The notes beneath the pieces are model-generated. The model had not been told where the DNA came from. It did no database searches and saw only the letters and a list, made by a program, of their open reading frames with translations. Of a stretch of DNA of 64,000 nucleotides, positions 1-8,696 are shown in pieces. Origin of the DNA: an uncultured Roseburia sp. (GTDB taxonomy: Bacteria; Bacillota; Clostridia; Lachnospirales; Lachnospiraceae). Each line of letters opens with the position of its first letter. Position 1 is the stretch's first letter. The stretch is from assembly GCA_934309475.1 (NCBI GenBank), contig CAKRDK010000002.1:1-64000 (forward strand), read 5' to 3'. A program made the position numbers and the translations under genes.

Positions 1-980
1 GTACTTGCAGCAAGCTGCTCGGTTGTCGCAGACACATCCTCAATTTCCCCATTCAGATTTGATATACTGCTATCCATTGCTTCCACAACTGTATCAATAT
101 TTGCTGCCTCTATCTTTACCTGGGAAAGCAATCCGCTTATTGATTCCCTCATTGTCTCAAGTGTTCCTGCCAGCTGTCCGAAATCATCTTTCCGTTTCAT
201 CATATTGGTCTGCATTCTATGCGCAAAATTACCACCTGCAATCACTTCAATCTCTGCTACAACTTTCTTAAGTGACTTTGTAATATCCTGTGCGATCATG
301 AAAACAAGCACTGCAACAACCACAAGCATTGCAACACATACCCCAATCAGTGTGATTGCCTTTTTCATTGCATAGCTTGAAAATACCTTGTCCTGCTTTT
401 CAATGGCAGTATCAATATAATCGGTATAATTTCCAGTACCGACCACCCAGTCAAATGGTTCAAAATACTCACTGTAGGAACGCTTCGGTGAAGGTTTAGT
501 CTCTCCTTCTTTAGGAAATACATAATCTGTGTATCCTCCACCATCTTCCACTGCTACACGTATGATTTCTTTCACCATCTTGTATCCGTTTGCATCCTCT
601 GTCTCCATACGGTTCGTTCCCTCGGTATCGCTGCCAAGCAGAACTACATTTGTTCCATCTGACTGATCAATCCAAAAGTAACCTGTCTCTCCGTAACGCA
701 TCTGCCGAACCTCATCTGCTGCAATTTTCTTGGCTTCATCCAGCGTATAAGTTCCCGCTTTATATGCGTCATTAATCTCCGACAACAGGGAAATAACCAC
801 GCCCACCTGCTCTTTAATTGAATCATCATAACTCTGACGGGATGATGCATCCATTGTCTCCAATGCTTTATCTTTCACATCTTCCAAATCCTTGATGGAA
901 ACAACACTCCCAAAAGCCACAAGAAAAATAACCAGAACCAGTATCAGATTTAGCTTGGTTCTTACCTTCATATTCTTCAT
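1..980 (-). CDS. Methyl-accepting chemotaxis protein, 5' part (runs off left edge)
   Basis: Translating the minus strand from ATG at 980 gives about 326 residues open to the window edge. It begins MKNMKVRTKLNLILVLVIF (first membrane segment, about residues 8-27). An extracytoplasmic single-Cache-like sensor region follows, with YFWID near residue 103 and FDWVVGTGNY near 175. A second membrane segment lies at about 205-232, then a HAMP linker and the start of the helical signalling domain. The cytoplasmic tip that contacts CheA/CheW lies outside the window. The start is supported by GGGAGG 7 bases upstream. The expected role is sensing a small extracellular ligand to steer motility; the ligand cannot be told. 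Confidence 0.9.
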   Translation of the reverse strand, partial: MKNMKVRTKLNLILVLVIFLVAFGSVVSIKDLEDVKDKALETMDASSRQSYDDSIKEQVGVVISLLSEINDAYKAGTYTLDEAKKIAADEVRQMRYGETGYFWIDQSDGTNVVLLGSDTEGTNRMETEDANGYKMVKEIIRVAVEDGGGYTDYVFPKEGETKPSPKRSYSEYFEPFDWVVGTGNYTDYIDTAIEKQDKVFSSYAMKKAITLIGVCVAMLVVVAVLVFMIAQDITKSLKKVVAEIEVIAGGNFAHRMQTNMMKRKDDFGQLAGTLETMRESISGLLSQVKIEAANIDTVVEAMDSSISNLNGEIEDVSATTEQLAAS

Positions 981-1144
981 ATTTTTATCCTCCCTTCCTT
1001 GGAACTGATCACTTTTGTATATTTTACCCAAAAATACAAAGTATGTTATAAAATCAGTATACACTTTTACTATATTTTCGTCAATGGCGATCCACCTTTT
1101 ATACGTTTTATCTCTCTCAAATCCATAAACTTTGCTGAGAGAAT

Positions 1145-2874
1145 ATGACTTTGCAAATAAAATATAAAAATAAGCGATATTAATCTTCCTACGAAAAAAA
1201 GATGGAAAATCATCATCTCGTATCTATAAAAAGCTCGGAAAATACAACGTTTTGCTGGAACAGTTCAATGGTGATGATGAAAAACTTATGGCTTGGGCTA
1301 AAAGTGAAGCCGCCAAGGAAACCAAACTTTATAATGAGCGTACCGGGAAAGTCACGGTTGAGTTTTCTCAGGCTGCCTGCATCCCTATGAACGAAGAACG
1401 TTCTTTTCATGCCGGTTATCTGTTCCTTCAACAACTATGCACACAGCTCCGCCTTGATAACATCTGTCGTGTGATAAAGGGTCGTCATAAATTCAAGTAT
1501 GATCTCCATGCGATTCTTACGGATCTTGTTTACGCAAGGATTCTCTCTCCTTCAAGCAAGCTCAGCAGTTATAACTTTTGCAAAACTCTGCTTGAGCCGC
1601 CAAAGTATGAGATTCAGGATGTTTACAGAGCTTTGTCTGTAATCGCAGAGGAATCAGATTTCATCCAAAGTGAACTATACAAAAACTCAAACTTCATCCA
1701 TCCAAGGAATCAGAAGATACTTTACTATGACTGTACAAATTATTACTTTGAGATTGAGGAAGAAAGCGGTTTGAAGCACTATGGAAAAAGCAAAGAGAAC
1801 CGCCCAAATCCAATTGTTACCATGGGCCTGTTTATGGACGCTGACGGCATTCCACTTGCATTTGATATTTTTCCAGGCAATCAAAACGAGCAGACAACGC
1901 TCAAACCTTTGGAGAAAAAAATCATACAGGATTTCAACTGCAGTGAATTTATTTTCTGTTCAGATGCCGGTCTTGGAAGTGCAAATAACCGAGCGTTTAA
2001 CAGCATCGGGAATCGGGCCTATGTCATCACGCATTCCCTTAAGAAGATGAAGCAGGAAGACCGGGATATCGCCCTGAATCCAACACAGTTCAGAAAGGTT
2101 GGTTCGACAGATTTTATAGATATCAGGACTTTGGACGAAACCGATGAAGAAGTTTTTAACTCCATTTATTACAAAGAAGTTCCTGTTGTTACTGGAAATT
2201 TGGATGAAACACTAATCGTTACATACTCACCGAAATATAAAGCTTATCAGCAAAGAATCCGGTCACGTCAAATCGAGCGTGCAGAGATGATTATTAACTC
2301 TCCTTGCAAAAAGAGAAAGAGTAAAAATCAAAATGATCCTATGCGCTTTGTAAAAAACACTGCCGTAACAAACGATGGTGAGATTGTAGAAAAGAAAGTA
2401 TATGAAATTGGCGTGGAACAGATAGCCAAAGAAGAACTTTACGATGGTTTCTACGCGGTTATGACAAATCTGGAGGGAAATATCGAGGAAATCATAAAGA
2501 TTAACAAGCAGCACTGGGAAATTGAAGAGAACTTCAGAATTATGAAAACCGAATTCGAAGCAAGGCCTGTGTATGTCAGAAGAGATGACCGGATTAAGGC
2601 ACATTTCATGACCTGCTATATCAGCCTTCTTCTTTACCGCCTGTTAGAGCAGAAAATAGGAAATAACTATACAACAGAGCAGATCATCGAGACCTTACGC
2701 TCCATGAAAATGACACTGTTAAATACTGCTAATGGCTACGTTCCATCCTACACCCGAACTGAAATAACAGATTCTTTACACCAAACTTTCGGGTTTCGGA
2801 CCGATTATGAATTTATCAAAAAATCTACGATGCGAAGCATCATAAAGCAGACAAAAGAAATTAACTTACAATAA
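1145..2874 (+). mobile_element. IS1634-like insertion sequence remnant (ends not resolved)
   Basis: One transposase frame makes up the element. I looked for terminal inverted repeats on both sides (about 1050-1200 and 2875-3010) and could not identify a convincing pair, so the limits given are only the possible coding extent. It lies just downstream of a decayed mazG, in a patch that looks like a site of gene erosion. Confidence 0.6.
1252..2874 (+). CDS. IS1634-like DDE transposase, 5' end probably damaged
   Basis: 540 residues from a TTG start. Catalytic acids fit the IS4/IS1634 pattern: D160 in YYDCTNYYFE, D238 in FCSDAGLGS, and a Glu near 425 in HWEIEENFRIMKTEF (the usual C-terminal E signature). 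The reading frame is open back to 1174, but that stretch holds no ATG, GTG or TTG and no ribosome site. An ATG at 1145 starts a plausible N-terminus (MTLQIKYKNKRY) in another frame, and a run of seven A at 1194-1200 sits where frames would have to change. The native N-terminus was therefore probably lost to small indels; a programmed frameshift is less likely. It encodes the enzyme that moves the element, and this copy may be inactive. Confidence 0.85.
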   Translation: MLEQFNGDDEKLMAWAKSEAAKETKLYNERTGKVTVEFSQAACIPMNEERSFHAGYLFLQQLCTQLRLDNICRVIKGRHKFKYDLHAILTDLVYARILSPSSKLSSYNFCKTLLEPPKYEIQDVYRALSVIAEESDFIQSELYKNSNFIHPRNQKILYYDCTNYYFEIEEESGLKHYGKSKENRPNPIVTMGLFMDADGIPLAFDIFPGNQNEQTTLKPLEKKIIQDFNCSEFIFCSDAGLGSANNRAFNSIGNRAYVITHSLKKMKQEDRDIALNPTQFRKVGSTDFIDIRTLDETDEEVFNSIYYKEVPVVTGNLDETLIVTYSPKYKAYQQRIRSRQIERAEMIINSPCKKRKSKNQNDPMRFVKNTAVTNDGEIVEKKVYEIGVEQIAKEELYDGFYAVMTNLEGNIEEIIKINKQHWEIEENFRIMKTEFEARPVYVRRDDRIKAHFMTCYISLLLYRLLEQKIGNNYTTEQIIETLRSMKMTLLNTANGYVPSYTRTEITDSLHQTFGFRTDYEFIKKSTMRSIIKQTKEINLQ

Positions 2875-2974
2875 TGTAAAAATATAGCACAATAGCACAT
2901 ATCGCTACGAAATAAGAAACGGCTGTAAGCCTTGATTTTACTGACTTCACAACCGTTTTCTTGCTTTTCAACTG

Positions 2975-3365
2975 TCAAAGATGGGACCATATCATACAGA
3001 TAAATTCATGTTCTGAAAAGCAACCTGCTGTTGCCATACCCTGTCTATATGATTTAATTATCCCTCTTTGGTCATGACTTTCTTGCACCTGGTTCTTCTC
3101 CCTCTTACCTTTAGATTTCTCAACTGGATATTTCTCGTTATTTCTCTCTATTTTCGCTTGCACAATTTCGTCCAAATCTAATCCACATGCATCTGCCATC
3201 AAGACACAATAATTTACAACATCTGGAGTTCTTCTTTTATCTTTTCTATTTTATTTTCTGAAGAAGTATCGGCTCCACTCCATTGAAATACTTCTAACAA
3301 TTCTGATGCTTCCATTCTCTGTCATCTCTGAATTTAAGAATTTGATTAATTGTTTCCTGTGTCAT
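2975..3365 (-). pseudogene. mazG: MazG-like nucleotide pyrophosphohydrolase, broken
   Basis: Pieces of a small MazG-type NTP pyrophosphatase are spread over frames. ATG at 3365 gives MTQETINQILKFRDDREW and then hits a stop. A second frame gives EASELLEVFQWSGADT and KIEKIKEEL. A third gives PDVVNYCVLMADACGLDLDEIVQAKIERNNEKYPVEKSKGK. Compared with intact family members, about 15 codons are missing between DREW and EASELL, and one base is missing between KEEL and PDVVN. The metal-binding ExxE...ExxD arrangement is thus split and the enzyme should be dead. It starts one base after the Fic stop codon, so the two formed an operon. Intact relatives hydrolyse non-canonical or excess NTPs. Confidence 0.8.
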
Positions 3366-3366
3366 A

Positions 3367-4428
3367 CTATTCCTCATCCTTCCAATTCCAAACATATTTT
3401 GTATATCTTCCGCCACCTATTTTAGTAATTTTTCCTGCCTTAACTAACTCTGTTAATGTTCTCTGGACAGTCGTCTGGCTTATTCCTGGAGCTCTTTCAA
3501 GAATTTCTGTTTTTGTGATTGTACCAAGATGATTCTTTATCAGTTCTTCAATTCTGTCTGGTTTGGGTACTTTCTTCTCTTCTACAATATGTGCCCTATC
3601 GAAAAACTCCCGGTATGCTGCCGTAATAATTCCAAGAATATATTTCACAAAAGACTCGTAGTTATTCTCATCTTCCATCCATCTTTGCGAGCTTGCCCAT
3701 AAAGCATCATAATAACTGTCCTTTGTACGCTCTATCAATTTTTCCAAGCTGATATATTTTCCGACAATATAATCATTCTGATATAATAATAATAAAGTCA
3801 GCAATCTGCTCATTCTCCCATTTCCATCGTTAAACGGATGAATACACAAGAAATCTATGATAAACATCGGAATTAATAAAAGTGGATCTGCTCCGCTTTT
3901 GTTAATTGCCTCATTATAGGCAGTGCATAGGCTTATCACTGCCTCCGGTGTCTCCCACGCTGGTAAAGGTCTGAATCTAACAAACTTATTACCGCTTGCA
4001 TCCTCTTCCTCAATTATGTTGTCAGAAGCCTTAAATTGACCTCCATCAGAGACATTCTCAAATTTATACAAATCTCTATGGAGTTGTAATATGAATGTAT
4101 CGCGAATTGGAATATGTTGAAAATTCTCATGTATTGTGTTTAGCACGTCCCTATATCCCGCTATCTCACGCTCGTTTCTTGTCTTTGGCATTGTCTTATC
4201 CAAAACAATTTTTTTCAAACGTTCATCAGAAGTATAGATACCCTCAATTTTATTGGAACTTTCTGTACTTTGAATCTTAGCCACCTCAACAAGACTTTCC
4301 AATACATCAGCATAGCGTTCCGCAATCAAGCGCTGTTCACCCTTGTATTCATGAATTGTTGTAAGGTAACCTACAATCTCTGGCGTAAGCAATTTTTTCC
4401 ATTTTTCTGTGTAATCAAACTGTCTCAT
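3367..4428 (-). CDS. fic: Fic family protein with internal inhibitory helix (class II)
   Basis: 353 residues. The complete Fic active-site motif HPFNDGNGRMSR is at residues 197-208; the His is the general base and the Gly-Asn-Gly-Arg stretch holds the ATP phosphates. The family transfers AMP (or removes it) on hydroxyls of target proteins. Near the N-terminus SNKIEG (58-63) matches the (S/T)xxxE(G/N) inhibitory motif, whose Glu blocks ATP binding, so the toxin is autoinhibited and needs no separate antitoxin gene. The last 60 residues form a winged helix (TKTEILERAPGISQTTVQRTL), suggesting DNA binding or autoregulation. It is followed after one base by the broken mazG. The role in the cell is not known; stress or defence functions are only inference. 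Confidence 0.9.
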   Translation of the reverse strand: MRQFDYTEKWKKLLTPEIVGYLTTIHEYKGEQRLIAERYADVLESLVEVAKIQSTESSNKIEGIYTSDERLKKIVLDKTMPKTRNEREIAGYRDVLNTIHENFQHIPIRDTFILQLHRDLYKFENVSDGGQFKASDNIIEEEDASGNKFVRFRPLPAWETPEAVISLCTAYNEAINKSGADPLLLIPMFIIDFLCIHPFNDGNGRMSRLLTLLLLYQNDYIVGKYISLEKLIERTKDSYYDALWASSQRWMEDENNYESFVKYILGIITAAYREFFDRAHIVEEKKVPKPDRIEELIKNHLGTITKTEILERAPGISQTTVQRTLTELVKAGKITKIGGGRYTKYVWNWKDEE

Positions 4429-4700
4429 TTTTATTGCCTCATTTTTTTAATGACTTATTTGAATTATATACCTCAATTTCATCAAAATCAAGTTTAACTT
4501 CATCATTTTTATCAAAATGACTAAATTGAAATGTTTTTGATGCAATTACATTCAAATTTCATTTCACATATCTATATGCGAAACTTATTCCCTCACTCCC
4601 CCTTTCCCCTTGGCTTTTTTCACCATTTTATGTTAATATATCTTTATCATTTTACAAAAACATGATGAAATTTACTTTGCAGAAATGGAGCGATTTACAT

Positions 4701-5969
4701 ATGAACAAAAAAGAAGTATTAGAATTAAAACGCCGTCTGAAAAAGGACGAATGTACTTTCACACGGATGTGTGGCTGCTATGTGGATGCTGACCACAATA
4801 AGGTCGTAAATATCGGCGAGACATTTTTAAATCTTGAGGAGGAGGAATATTACAAGTATCTCGACATTGCCAAGAAAACGTTATCCGGTACACTCGGAAA
4901 TAATTTGCTGGAGTTAGAATTCCCACTTGCAGAGGAAGCCGCCGGTGGACGTCAGCAGTTTCTGATGGGGCTTCGCGAGAGCAAGTTGAAAAACGATGAT
5001 TTATTGGATGCTTTCTACGACCTCGTCATTGATTCCTATGACTATGTTGGAAATTATCTGATTCTGATTTTCCATGATGCATATGATGTTATGACACGAA
5101 CCAGCGACAATGACAACCTCGATGAGTCCGAGGAAGTATACGAATATCTTCTGTGCGCCATCTGCCCGGTAACCCTGACCAAACCGGGACTTGGCTATCG
5201 TGAAGACGAAAACCGCATCGGGCCGCGTATCCGTGACTGGGTTGTCGGCATGCCGGACACCGGTTTTATTTTCCCGGCGTTTACAGACCGGAGCACCGAT
5301 ATTCATGCCTGCATGTTCTATACAAAAGATACCAAGAATCCACACGCAGAATTCATGGCAGCCGGTTTAGGCTGCGACCCGCGCCGCACCGCTACTGAGC
5401 AGAAGCTGACATTCCAGGCAATTGTTCAGGATGCCGTCGGTGGGGATGAAGAAGAGGGACGCAACCTCTTCATGGATATTCAGGAAAGTTTAAATGATTT
5501 CATCGAAGCGCATGACGCTATGGACGACGAGGAAGAAAAAGAACCTGCTATTTTAACTACAAACACTATTTCTTCTCTTTTAACTGACAGCGGTGTGGAG
5601 GAAGAAAAAGCAAAAGTGATTGAGAAATCTTACGAAGAAGAATTCGGCGAACAACTTCCTGCTGCCGACTATCTGTTAGACAACAAAGCATTAGAAGCAA
5701 ATGCAAGCCGCAAAGAAAAACAGGAACTGATGACGCAGGTTCAGGTTCTAACCGAGCAGTTAGAAGATTACAAGTCCCTGACAAAAGATGCGGACAGTTC
5801 CGAAGACGTCTCCGGAGATGAAGTCAAGACCTACGACGTCATTCTCCGCGTGAAACCGGAAAAAGTCGACCAGATTAAATCACAAGTTATCGACGGTCAC
5901 AAATGCATTGTCATCCCGATGGAGGAAAATGAACATGCTGCCGTCAACGGTGTCAACACCACTGTTTAA
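4701..5969 (+). CDS. DUF4317 family protein
   Basis: 422 residues starting MNKKEVLELKRRLKKDECTF. I chose the ATG at 4701 because GGAG lies 8 bases upstream; an in-frame ATG at 4662 has no ribosome site. The opening, with a Cys-containing CGCYVDADHNKV segment, is typical of DUF4317, a cytoplasmic family of Firmicutes with no assigned function. No membrane segment or catalytic motif is visible. The C-terminal part is acidic and probably coiled (about 325-375), followed by a small conserved tail with YDVILRVKPEKVDQIKSQ. It faces the carD gene across a shared terminator, so it appears to be monocistronic. Confidence 0.8.
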   Translation: MNKKEVLELKRRLKKDECTFTRMCGCYVDADHNKVVNIGETFLNLEEEEYYKYLDIAKKTLSGTLGNNLLELEFPLAEEAAGGRQQFLMGLRESKLKNDDLLDAFYDLVIDSYDYVGNYLILIFHDAYDVMTRTSDNDNLDESEEVYEYLLCAICPVTLTKPGLGYREDENRIGPRIRDWVVGMPDTGFIFPAFTDRSTDIHACMFYTKDTKNPHAEFMAAGLGCDPRRTATEQKLTFQAIVQDAVGGDEEEGRNLFMDIQESLNDFIEAHDAMDDEEEKEPAILTTNTISSLLTDSGVEEEKAKVIEKSYEEEFGEQLPAADYLLDNKALEANASRKEKQELMTQVQVLTEQLEDYKSLTKDADSSEDVSGDEVKTYDVILRVKPEKVDQIKSQVIDGHKCIVIPMEENEHAAVNGVNTTV

Positions 5970-5983
5970 GGCAGAACATGCAA

Positions 5984-6035
5984 CAAAAAAACGCACCCGG
6001 CAATGTCATAATTACCAGATGCGTTTTTCATTTTT
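5984..6035. terminator. Bidirectional intrinsic terminator between DUF4317 gene and carD
   Basis: Stem AAACGCACCCGG...CCAGATGCGTTT with an A tract on the left and a T tract on the right, so it can stop both convergent genes. It overlaps the last codon of the carD gene. Confidence 0.8.
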
Positions 6036-6534
6036 AAGCACCAATCTGTTCTTTGATATGACGTTCCATCTGATTTGCAGGAATGTGCAATGCAATGGAC
6101 AACTCATCATACAATTCGTTCTCAACCAAATGCAGATACTTCTCATCTAATGCAGTCACTTTCTTGCCCTGGGCAATTCGTCTCTGCTTTCTGATATACA
6201 GAGTCTTCATCACACCAACCCAGTCCTTGTAATCGCAGGAAAGAACCGCTTCCTTATATTTTGCTTCACGCTCTTTTTCGTTTGAAATCCATAACTCCTC
6301 GATACTTGGAATCTCTGCAATCAGCTCTTTCGCTTCGTCCTCGCTGATTACCTTACGCATCACAATCTTTTGATTGTCAATCGGAGAAAAAATCTTACCG
6401 CTGGTATTATGCACAGGGCAGAGCACATAATAAAGACGTTCCTTATCTGCACCTGGCATGTCTACATGTGTAATATCTTCCACCTGACAGACTCCCTTTG
6501 TTCCGTAAACTACATATTCACCTTTCTCAAACAT
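6034..6534 (-). CDS. carD: CarD/CdnL-like RNA polymerase-interacting regulator
   Basis: 166 residues, close to the family length. The N-terminus MFEKGEYVVYGTKGVCQVEDI is the characteristic Tudor-like fold that binds the RNA polymerase beta subunit; YYVLCPVHN and the KIFSPIDN segment complete the domain. The rest (about 70-166) is helical and in this family touches promoter DNA upstream of -10 to stabilise open complexes. The start has AAAGGAG 6 bases upstream. The gene stands alone between a terminator and a long leader region. Known members tune rRNA and housekeeping promoters. Function here is by homology. Confidence 0.88.
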   Translation of the reverse strand: MFEKGEYVVYGTKGVCQVEDITHVDMPGADKERLYYVLCPVHNTSGKIFSPIDNQKIVMRKVISEDEAKELIAEIPSIEELWISNEKEREAKYKEAVLSCDYKDWVGVMKTLYIRKQRRIAQGKKVTALDEKYLHLVENELYDELSIALHIPANQMERHIKEQIGA

Positions 6535-6871
6535 TCTTTACTCCTTTTCTAAAAACACAACGACCAAAGAGATTACATATCTGTAACCTGATACTTCTAT
6601 TTTACCACCGGAAAATGGAAAATGTCAGAGTTTTTTTGTTTTTCGTGCAAGCTGACCATTTTCCCACCCTCTTTTTTTGTGCATTTTATCTACTTTTCAC
6701 GTCGTAATCGTCCCGATTTCACCCTTTCTCTTGATTTTTTCTTTTTCTCGTCTTTCTTATCGCACGTGTAAAGCACAAAACTGGTATGGTCATTTTTTTC
6801 AAAACTGGCATTTTATATTCAGCCAGTTTAAGGATATGATGAAGCACAGAAATACAAATGAAAGGTTGGTT
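6535..6871. other. Divergent intergenic region carD / ECF S component
   Basis: 337 bases, pyrimidine-rich on the + strand, without a convincing ORF. I looked for a TPP or similar riboswitch and found no conserved core. The only clear structure is the repeat cluster at 6777-6829 described separately. Confidence 0.5.
6777..6829 (+). promoter_or_regulatory. Candidate operator: two direct and one inverted ACTGG sites
   Basis: AAAACTGGTAT (6777-6787) is repeated as AAAACTGGCAT (6801-6811), and the second copy is mirrored by GCCAGTTT (6822-6829), so AAACTGGC...GCCAGTTT forms an inverted repeat around a TATATT -10 candidate (6814-6819). Direct repeats plus one inverted copy are the arrangement seen at MocR/PdxR-type sites. 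The -35 region is poor, which fits an activator. The regulator gene is not in the window. Confidence 0.5.
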
Positions 6872-7420
6872 ATGAAAATGAAAGCAACAACATCAACACA
6901 GACAAAGGAACTTGGAAATGTAAAATTTCTTACTATAACAGCACTTTTTATCGCATTAACTTATGTTTTTACCGCATTTGTCAATGTGCGCCTGCCAATC
7001 GCGGCAAACGGTGGACTGATTCACCTTGGAAATGTACCTCTTTTCCTGTGCGCCATCATCTTTGGTAAGAAGAGCGGTGCTATCGCCGGCGGTGTCGGAA
7101 TGGGACTTTTCGATTTGCTCTCCGGCTGGACAGCATGGGCTCCATTTACTTTTGTCATCGTGGCTCTTATGGGATTTGCAGTCGGTGCCATCACAGAGAA
7201 GCATCACGGTTATGGCTGGAACGCACTTGCAATGGGCGTTGCCTGCATTATTAAAGTAGTCGGCTACTATATCGCCGAGGGTATCATTTACGGAAACTGG
7301 CTTGCTCCTGCCGCTTCTATTCCGGGTAACCTGGTTCAGATTGGCGTCGCTGCCGTTATCGTATTCTTAATTGCAGAAAAATTACGTGTTGCTGCCAACA
7401 AAACCATTTTGGCAGACTAA
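6872..7420 (+). CDS. ECF transporter S component (HmpT-like vitamin uptake)
   Basis: 183 residues starting MKMKATTSTQTKELGNVKFLT. The ATG at 6872 is preferred because AAAGG lies 8 bases upstream; the frame extends to 6677 without ribosome signals. Five to six hydrophobic segments are seen from about residue 20. The GGLIHLGNVPLFLCAIIFGKKSGAIAGGVGMGLFDLLSG stretch is typical of ECF-type substrate-binding subunits, which pair with a shared EcfAA'T energising module. The best fit is the COG4720 group, linked to hydroxymethylpyrimidine or pyridoxine. The neighbouring PLP enzyme and operator layout point weakly to a B6 vitamer; substrate remains inferred. Confidence 0.8.
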   Translation: MKMKATTSTQTKELGNVKFLTITALFIALTYVFTAFVNVRLPIAANGGLIHLGNVPLFLCAIIFGKKSGAIAGGVGMGLFDLLSGWTAWAPFTFVIVALMGFAVGAITEKHHGYGWNALAMGVACIIKVVGYYIAEGIIYGNWLAPAASIPGNLVQIGVAAVIVFLIAEKLRVAANKTILAD

Positions 7421-7444
7421 TAAATAGGAAGGAGTCTTTTTCCC

Positions 7445-8581
7445 ATGTATAAAATTATGACACCGGGTCCTACCCAGGTCGCTGAAAATGTACGTCTGGC
7501 AAGAAGCTTAGAATGTACGAATCCCGACTTAGACGAAACTTTCTGTGACTTTTACAAAGAAACCTGCGAGTTAATCAGCAGACTTTTACACACTAAAAAC
7601 GAGACTTTAATCCTTGATGGCGAAGGCATTTTAGGTTTAGAAGCAGCCTGCGCCTCCCTGACAGAACCGGGCGATAAGGTACTCGTTCTCGATAACGGTG
7701 TATACGGAAGGGGATTTGCCGATTTTGTCAGCATGTACGGCGGCGTACCTGTACTCTATACTGCAGACGATAAGAATCCTTTTAATTTAAACGAATTAGA
7801 AGCCTATCTGGAAAAAAATCATGATTACAAATATGCCACCGTTGTGCACTGCGATACGCCAAGCGGCATGTTAAATGATATCAGCCGCATCTGTCCTCTT
7901 TTGAAAAAATATGGCATTATGACCGTTGTAGATTCGGTTTCTGCCATGTTTGGCGAGGATGTCCGTGTGGATGATTTTCAGATTGACCTCCTCTGCGGCG
8001 GCTCCCAGAAGGCTGTTTCTGCGCCTCCAGGATTAACTTTTGTAGTTGTAAGTGATGATGCCAAGGCTGCCATGAAGAGCAGAAAGACACCGATTGCTTC
8101 CTTCTATGCAAACCTGATGGCATTTGAGGGCTATTATGAAAAGAAATGGTTTCCTTACACTATGCCAATCAGCGATATTTACGGACTCCGCGCCGCATTT
8201 GACACCATTGCGGCAGACTCCGATATGTTAAAACGTCATGCCGTAATCGGCGAAGCAACCAGAAAGGCCATCACAGAATGTGGTTTAAAACTTCACTTAG
8301 AGAGCGGTTTTTCGAACACGGTAACCGTATTTGATGTGCCGGATTCCGTGACAGCTTCCGACATCCTAGAAGGCATGAAAAAGAAACACAATATTATGCT
8401 TGCCGGTTCCTTTGATGCCCTTACCGGAAAGGTCATCCGCATCGGACACATGGGAACAAATGCTAATATCGCAGATATGACAGAGACATTAGATGCTCTT
8501 TTTGATGTTTTGACCGGATTAGGCGTTTCGCTCTCTGCTAACCCGGCAGAAATTTTCGAAAAAGCGGTTTCAAATAATTAA
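7445..8581 (+). CDS. Class V PLP-dependent aminotransferase (alanine-glyoxylate / AEP transaminase type)
   Basis: 378 residues. The N-terminus MYKIMTPGPTQVAENVR is the usual TPGPTxV opening of the alanine-glyoxylate / 2-aminoethylphosphonate branch. The PLP lysine is in LLCGGSQKAVSAPPG (around residue 191), and the preceding VVDSVSAMFGED holds the Asp that contacts the pyridine nitrogen. An aromatic-basic C-terminal domain completes a full-length protein. It begins 24 bases after the ECF S component and shares its terminator, so they are likely co-transcribed. The amino donor and acceptor cannot be read from sequence. A phosphonate role is not supported by neighbours; a salvage or B6-linked role would fit the transporter but is only inference. 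Confidence 0.85.
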   Translation: MYKIMTPGPTQVAENVRLARSLECTNPDLDETFCDFYKETCELISRLLHTKNETLILDGEGILGLEAACASLTEPGDKVLVLDNGVYGRGFADFVSMYGGVPVLYTADDKNPFNLNELEAYLEKNHDYKYATVVHCDTPSGMLNDISRICPLLKKYGIMTVVDSVSAMFGEDVRVDDFQIDLLCGGSQKAVSAPPGLTFVVVSDDAKAAMKSRKTPIASFYANLMAFEGYYEKKWFPYTMPISDIYGLRAAFDTIAADSDMLKRHAVIGEATRKAITECGLKLHLESGFSNTVTVFDVPDSVTASDILEGMKKKHNIMLAGSFDALTGKVIRIGHMGTNANIADMTETLDALFDVLTGLGVSLSANPAEIFEKAVSNN

Positions 8582-8601
8582 ATCAAAACATTTAAGAAAT
8601 A

Positions 8602-8666
8602 AAAAGTGAGAAATCACATTTTAGGAAGACATTTTCTTCTTAAATATGCGATTTCTCACTTCTTTT
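8602..8666 (+). terminator. Intrinsic terminator of the S component-aminotransferase operon
   Basis: AAAAGTGAGAAATC at 8602-8615 pairs with GATTTCTCACTT at 8650-8661, followed by CTTTT. A second short pairing lies in the loop. It may also serve the convergent ldh gene. Confidence 0.7.
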
Positions 8667-8696
8667 CATTTACATGCTTTTTTAGTTTCCCATGCT

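Noticed and set aside
1130-1150. CTGAGAG resembling a TPP riboswitch core
   Set aside because: No other conserved TPP elements or fitting downstream gene; chance match.
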